Assembly: GCA_900551605.1 (NCBI GenBank)
Contig: URWS01000066.1
Location: 1 to 7,577, forward strand
Length of the DNA stretch: 7,577 bases
Direction of reading: 5' to 3'
Source: an uncultured Collinsella sp.
GTDB lineage: Bacteria; Actinomycetota; Coriobacteriia; Coriobacteriales; Coriobacteriaceae
Within the stretch, counting starts at the first letter, position 1. Each line of letters opens with the position of its first letter. Below, one piece after another: positions 5,868-7,577 of the stretch. A program made the translations under genes and the position numbers. The notes under the pieces are model-generated. The model was not told the origin of the DNA. It searched no databases and saw only the letters and a list, made by a program, of their open reading frames with translations.

Positions 5868-5904
5868 GCCCCCGTCGCTCATGCAGCGCGGGGGCTTTCT
5901 TTTT
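5868..5904 (+). terminator. Attenuator terminator in the rplJ leader
   Basis: GCCCCCG (5868-5874) pairs with CGGGGGC (5889-5895), and after one bulged T (5875) CGCT (5876-5879) pairs with AGCG (5885-5888), for 11 pairs around the loop CATGC. TTTCTTTTT (5896-5904) follows at once. It is a textbook intrinsic terminator placed 66 nt before the rplJ start codon, between the L10 leader and the gene, so it must be read through for expression. Its left arm can instead pair with the conserved part of the leader (5840-5852). Confidence 0.88.
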
Positions 5905-5969
5905 GGACATGCCCCCGTCACGTCCTTGTGGCGGACCGTGCCCGGAAAGAATTCGAGGAGGTGTAATTC

Positions 5970-6491
5970 ATGCCCCAGCAGTACAAAATCGACAAGGTTG
6001 CAGAGATCGAGTCCCGTATCGCCGAGAACGCCGGTCTGTTCGTCGTCAACTACAACGGTCTGACGGTTAAGCAGGCTCAGGAGCTGCGTCATCAGCTTCG
6101 CGAGTGCGGCGCCGAGATGAAGGTCTACAAGAACAACCTGGTCAAGATCGCCCTCAAGAACCAGGAGCAGCCCGAGATCGACGAGATTCTCGCCGGCCCC
6201 GTCGCTTATGTGTTCTACGAGACCGAGCCGGTCGAGGCCGCTAAGGCCCTTAAGGACTTCTCCGCTAAGTCCAAGGGCGTCCTTGAGATCAAGGGCGGTA
6301 TCTCCGACGGCAAGGCCGTTTCCGCTGATGATGTTAAGGCTATCGCCGAGCTGCCCACCAAGGATCAGCTTCTCGGCCAGATCGCCGGTCTCATCTCCGG
6401 TTTCGCTCGCGACATCGCTGTCTGCGTCAACGGCGTTTCCTCTGGTCTCGCTCGTTCGATCCAGCAGGTCTCCGAGCAGAAGGCAGCCTAG
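5970..6491 (+). CDS. rplJ: 50S ribosomal protein L10 (uL10)
   Basis: The 173-residue protein is the base of the ribosomal stalk; it joins 23S rRNA and carries the L7/L12 dimers. The N-terminal domain shows the family pattern: VNYNGLTVKQAQELRHQLR (26-44), KVYKNNLVKIAL (51-62) and LAGPVAYVF (74-82). The C-terminal helix ARDIAVCVNGVSSGLARSIQ (146-165) is the L7/L12-binding part. AGGAGG (5956-5961) is 8 nt before the ATG. It is the first gene of the operon with rplL and sits behind the L10 leader and attenuator, which implies autogenous control. Codons are strongly biased (AAG, CTC/CTT, GTC, GAG), as expected of a highly expressed gene and unlike the codon mix in the aminotransferase before it. 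Confidence 0.97.
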   Translation: MPQQYKIDKVAEIESRIAENAGLFVVNYNGLTVKQAQELRHQLRECGAEMKVYKNNLVKIALKNQEQPEIDEILAGPVAYVFYETEPVEAAKALKDFSAKSKGVLEIKGGISDGKAVSADDVKAIAELPTKDQLLGQIAGLISGFARDIAVCVNGVSSGLARSIQQVSEQKAA

Positions 6492-6506
6492 TCGCTGTTT
6501 TCACCC

Positions 6507-6575
6507 GCGGCGGCAACGCCGCACCCCTGGCGCATTCGCGCCGTGTTTTAACTGATCTCCGTGCATTCGCACGGA
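6507..6575 (+). promoter_or_regulatory. Three hairpins between rplJ and rplL
   Basis: The 102-bp gap carries three perfect hairpins in a row: GCGGCG-GCAA-CGCCGC (6507-6522, a GNRA tetraloop), GGCGC-ATTC-GCGCC (6529-6542) followed by GTGTTTT, and TCCGTGC-ATTC-GCACGGA (6558-6575). The last ends 5 nt before the rplL ribosome binding site AAAGGA (6581-6586). The second could act as a partial terminator; all could mark RNA processing or stability points that set the rplL to rplJ ratio. The structures are seen in the sequence, the role is inference. Confidence 0.6.
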
Positions 6576-6593
6576 AACCGAAAGGACTTAGAA

Positions 6594-6971
6594 ATGGCTA
6601 AGCTTACCACCGATGAGATCATCGATGCTCTTAAGGAAATGACCCTTCTCGAGGCTTCCGAGCTCGTCAAGGCTATCGAGGACACCTTCGGCGTTTCCGC
6701 CGCTGCTCCTGCCGCTGTTGTCGCCGCTCCTGCTGCTGGCGCTGCTGAGGCCGAGGAGAAGACCGAGTTTGACGTCGTGCTCGAGGGCTTCGGCGACAAC
6801 AAGATCCAGGTCATCAAGGCCGTCCGTGAGCTCACCAACCTTGGCCTGAAGGAGGCCAAGGAGGTCGTCGAGGGCGCTCCCAAGGCTGTTCTCGAGGGTG
6901 CCAAGAAGGAGGACGCCGAGGCTGCCAAGGAGAAGCTCGAGGCTGCTGGCGCTGCTGTCACCCTCAAGTAA
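6594..6971 (+). CDS. rplL: 50S ribosomal protein L7/L12 (bL12)
   Basis: The 125-residue acidic protein has the usual three parts: an N-terminal dimerisation and L10-binding domain (1-35, [20 protein letters not shown]), a flexible Ala/Pro-rich hinge (36-55) and a C-terminal domain (56-125) with the factor-binding face, [20 protein letters not shown] (68-87) and [20 protein letters not shown] (88-107). It recruits and activates translational GTPases on the ribosome. The ATG at 6594 has AAAGGA 7 nt upstream; an in-frame GTG at 6561 lies inside a hairpin and would add a non-family leader. It is the second gene of the rplJ operon and is closed by a strong terminator. Confidence 0.98.
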   Translation: MAKLTTDEIIDALKEMTLLEASELVKAIEDTFGVSAAAPAAVVAAPAAGAAEAEEKTEFDVVLEGFGDNKIQVIKAVRELTNLGLKEAKEVVEGAPKAVLEGAKKEDAEAAKEKLEAAGAAVTLK

Positions 6972-6998
6972 TCAGGCTCTCTCGCCAGATTTCTTTGC

Positions 6999-7033
6999 AG
7001 ACGGGGTTCGCATTGCGAGCCCCGTCTTTTTTT
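6999..7033 (+). terminator. Intrinsic terminator of the rplJ-rplL operon
   Basis: A 13-pair stem (6999-7011 with 7015-7027, one U-G wobble) closes a 3-nt loop ATT and is followed by a run of T to 7033. It lies 27 nt after the rplL stop. The T run and the GACGGGG/CCCCGTC core make it a clear strong terminator. It separates the ribosomal operon from galU. Confidence 0.93.
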
Positions 7034-7117
7034 GTTGTGACCCCTCAAGTTCGCTTGCTCGGCATGCAAATTGCCGTCGTTAGCGTTGCTTTGGGGCCGA
7101 TACCGTTGGGCGAGAAA

Positions 7118-7136
7118 ATTGCACCACTCGTGCAAT
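7118..7136. promoter_or_regulatory. Operator-like dyad upstream of galU
   Basis: ATTGCAC and GTGCAAT are perfect reverse complements around CACTC, a 19-bp 7-5-7 dyad in an AT-richer patch of the 252-bp gap between the rplL terminator and galU. It is followed by TAATTTGCGTTGACC, where TTGACC (7145-7150) is -35-like but has no matching -10 at 16-19 bp. The dyad could bind a dimeric regulator of the galU promoter; no regulator is named. Confidence 0.35.
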
Positions 7137-7199
7137 AATTTGCGTTGACCTGCTGAAGAATTGCGTTTGCCTTACGGCTGCGCCTGCTCCCGGCGGTAA

Positions 7200-7263
7200 G
7201 ATACTTCGGTATCGCAATTTGGTCTGCGGCCGCCGTGCCGCACGCACAGGGCGCATGTGCGCC
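7200..7263 (+). promoter_or_regulatory. Structured 5' region of galU with three hairpins
   Basis: Three perfect small hairpins follow one another: GATAC-TTCG-GTATC (7200-7213, a C(UUCG)G tetraloop), TGCGGC-CGCCGT-GCCGCA (7225-7242) and GGCGCA-TG-TGCGCC (7250-7263). The last stops 4 nt before the AAAGGA site (7268-7273). CTTAC (7171-7175) can also pair with GTAAG (7196-7200). I do not recognise a known riboswitch or protein-binding leader. The promoter was not found with confidence, so it is not certain that all of this is transcribed. Confidence 0.45.
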
Positions 7264-7285
7264 TGCGAAAGGATCCTTGAATAAC

Positions 7286-7516
7286 ATGAAGGCAATCATC
7301 CCCGCCGCCGGTCTGGGCACGCGTTTTCTGCCTGGCACCAAGTGCACGCCTAAAGAGATGCTGCCGGTACTCGACAAGCCGGTCATCCAGTATGTCGTTG
7401 AGGAGGCACTCGACCCCGAGGAGGTCGACGACGCCATTATCGTCACCTCTCCCGGTAAGCCCGAGCTGCTGAGCTACTTCCAGCCCGACCGCTCGCTCGA
7501 GAATCTGCTGCGCGAG
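7286..7516 (+). CDS. galU: UTP-glucose-1-phosphate uridylyltransferase, 5' part
   Basis: The first 77 residues are present before the adapter cuts the gene; the full family length is about 290-300. The N terminus has the nucleotidyltransferase signature [20 protein letters not shown] (7-26), with the UTP-binding G-x-G-T-R-F and the K-E-M-L step, then [13 protein letters not shown] (30-42), which are typical of bacterial GalU. The enzyme makes UDP-glucose from UTP and glucose 1-phosphate for cell-envelope glycans and galactose use. The start is not certain: ATG at 7286 is 12 nt after AAAGGA, while an in-frame TTG at 7277 is only 3 nt after it and would add Met-Asn-Asn. The ATG is preferred by codon type. 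The gene lies after the rplL terminator and so has its own promoter. Confidence 0.93.
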
Positions 7517-7577
7517 CTGTCTCTTATACACATCTCCGTGCCCACGAGACTAAGGCGAAGCTCGTATGCCGTCTTCT
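7517..7577 (+). other. Illumina Nextera i7-side adapter (not genomic)
   Basis: The Tn5 mosaic end in the opposite orientation (CTGTCTCTTATACACATCT, 7517-7535) is followed by the read-2 sequence (7536-7550), the index TAAGGCGA (7551-7558, which I recall as N701) and the start of P7 (7559-7577). Against the adapter as I know it there are two differences, T for A at 7539 and G for T at 7560, probably read errors. The CTG at 7517-7519 reads as Leu in the galU frame but belongs to the adapter. Confidence 0.98.

Noticed and set aside
5496..6063. Open frames in both directions across the inverted repeat and the L10 leader
   Set aside because: They translate repeat arms (the same residues from each arm, such as EGRAQGFR) and the leader RNA; the region is explained by repeat, promoter, leader and terminator.
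1..7577. CRISPR array, tRNA, rRNA, toxin-antitoxin, phage or defence genes
   Set aside because: No regularly spaced direct repeats, no cloverleaf or rRNA words, and no relevant protein motifs were seen on either strand.

Overview
The window is a GC-rich bacterial contig that is bounded at both ends by Illumina Nextera adapter sequence (1-48 and 7517-7577). Only 49-7516 is genomic. The style of the proteins points to a gut Actinomycetota of the Coriobacteriia, most likely Collinsella or a close relative: high G+C third positions, AAAGGA/AGGAGG ribosome binding sites, an L10-L7/L12 pair with an Ala-rich hinge, and a cytosolic maltodextrinase of the gut type. That placement is inference from recognised proteins, not from a search.

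Left region (49-1477): the last 42 codons of an unrecognised gene, a hairpin, a good promoter, and a SotB/AraJ-type MFS sugar-efflux transporter. A 25-bp perfect palindrome (1493-1559) follows this gene and probably ends its transcript.

Middle region (1632-5463): a two-gene operon pairs a GH13 alpha-glucan hydrolase with a family 6 uracil-DNA glycosylase superfamily protein (hypoxanthine/deoxyinosine DNA glycosylase), 3 bp apart. It converges, with a single base between stop codons, on a minus-strand gene for a degenerate flavodoxin-fold protein. That gene is divergent from a class I/II PLP aminotransferase, whose last third has a different codon usage from its first two thirds.

Right region (5464-7516): a 223-bp nested inverted repeat abuts and overlaps the -35 box of a strong promoter. 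The promoter drives an L10 leader, an intrinsic terminator (attenuator), rplJ and rplL. L10 with L7/L12 forms the ribosomal stalk and is expected to repress its own transcript through the leader. Three small hairpins separate rplJ from rplL, a strong terminator closes the operon, and a structured 5' region leads into galU (UDP-glucose pyrophosphorylase), which is cut by the adapter.

I see no CRISPR array, tRNA, rRNA, insertion sequence, toxin-antitoxin or defence cassette, and no convincing new multigene system. The interesting material is non-coding: two unusual palindromic elements, the attenuator with alternative pairings, and hairpin trains before rplL and galU.
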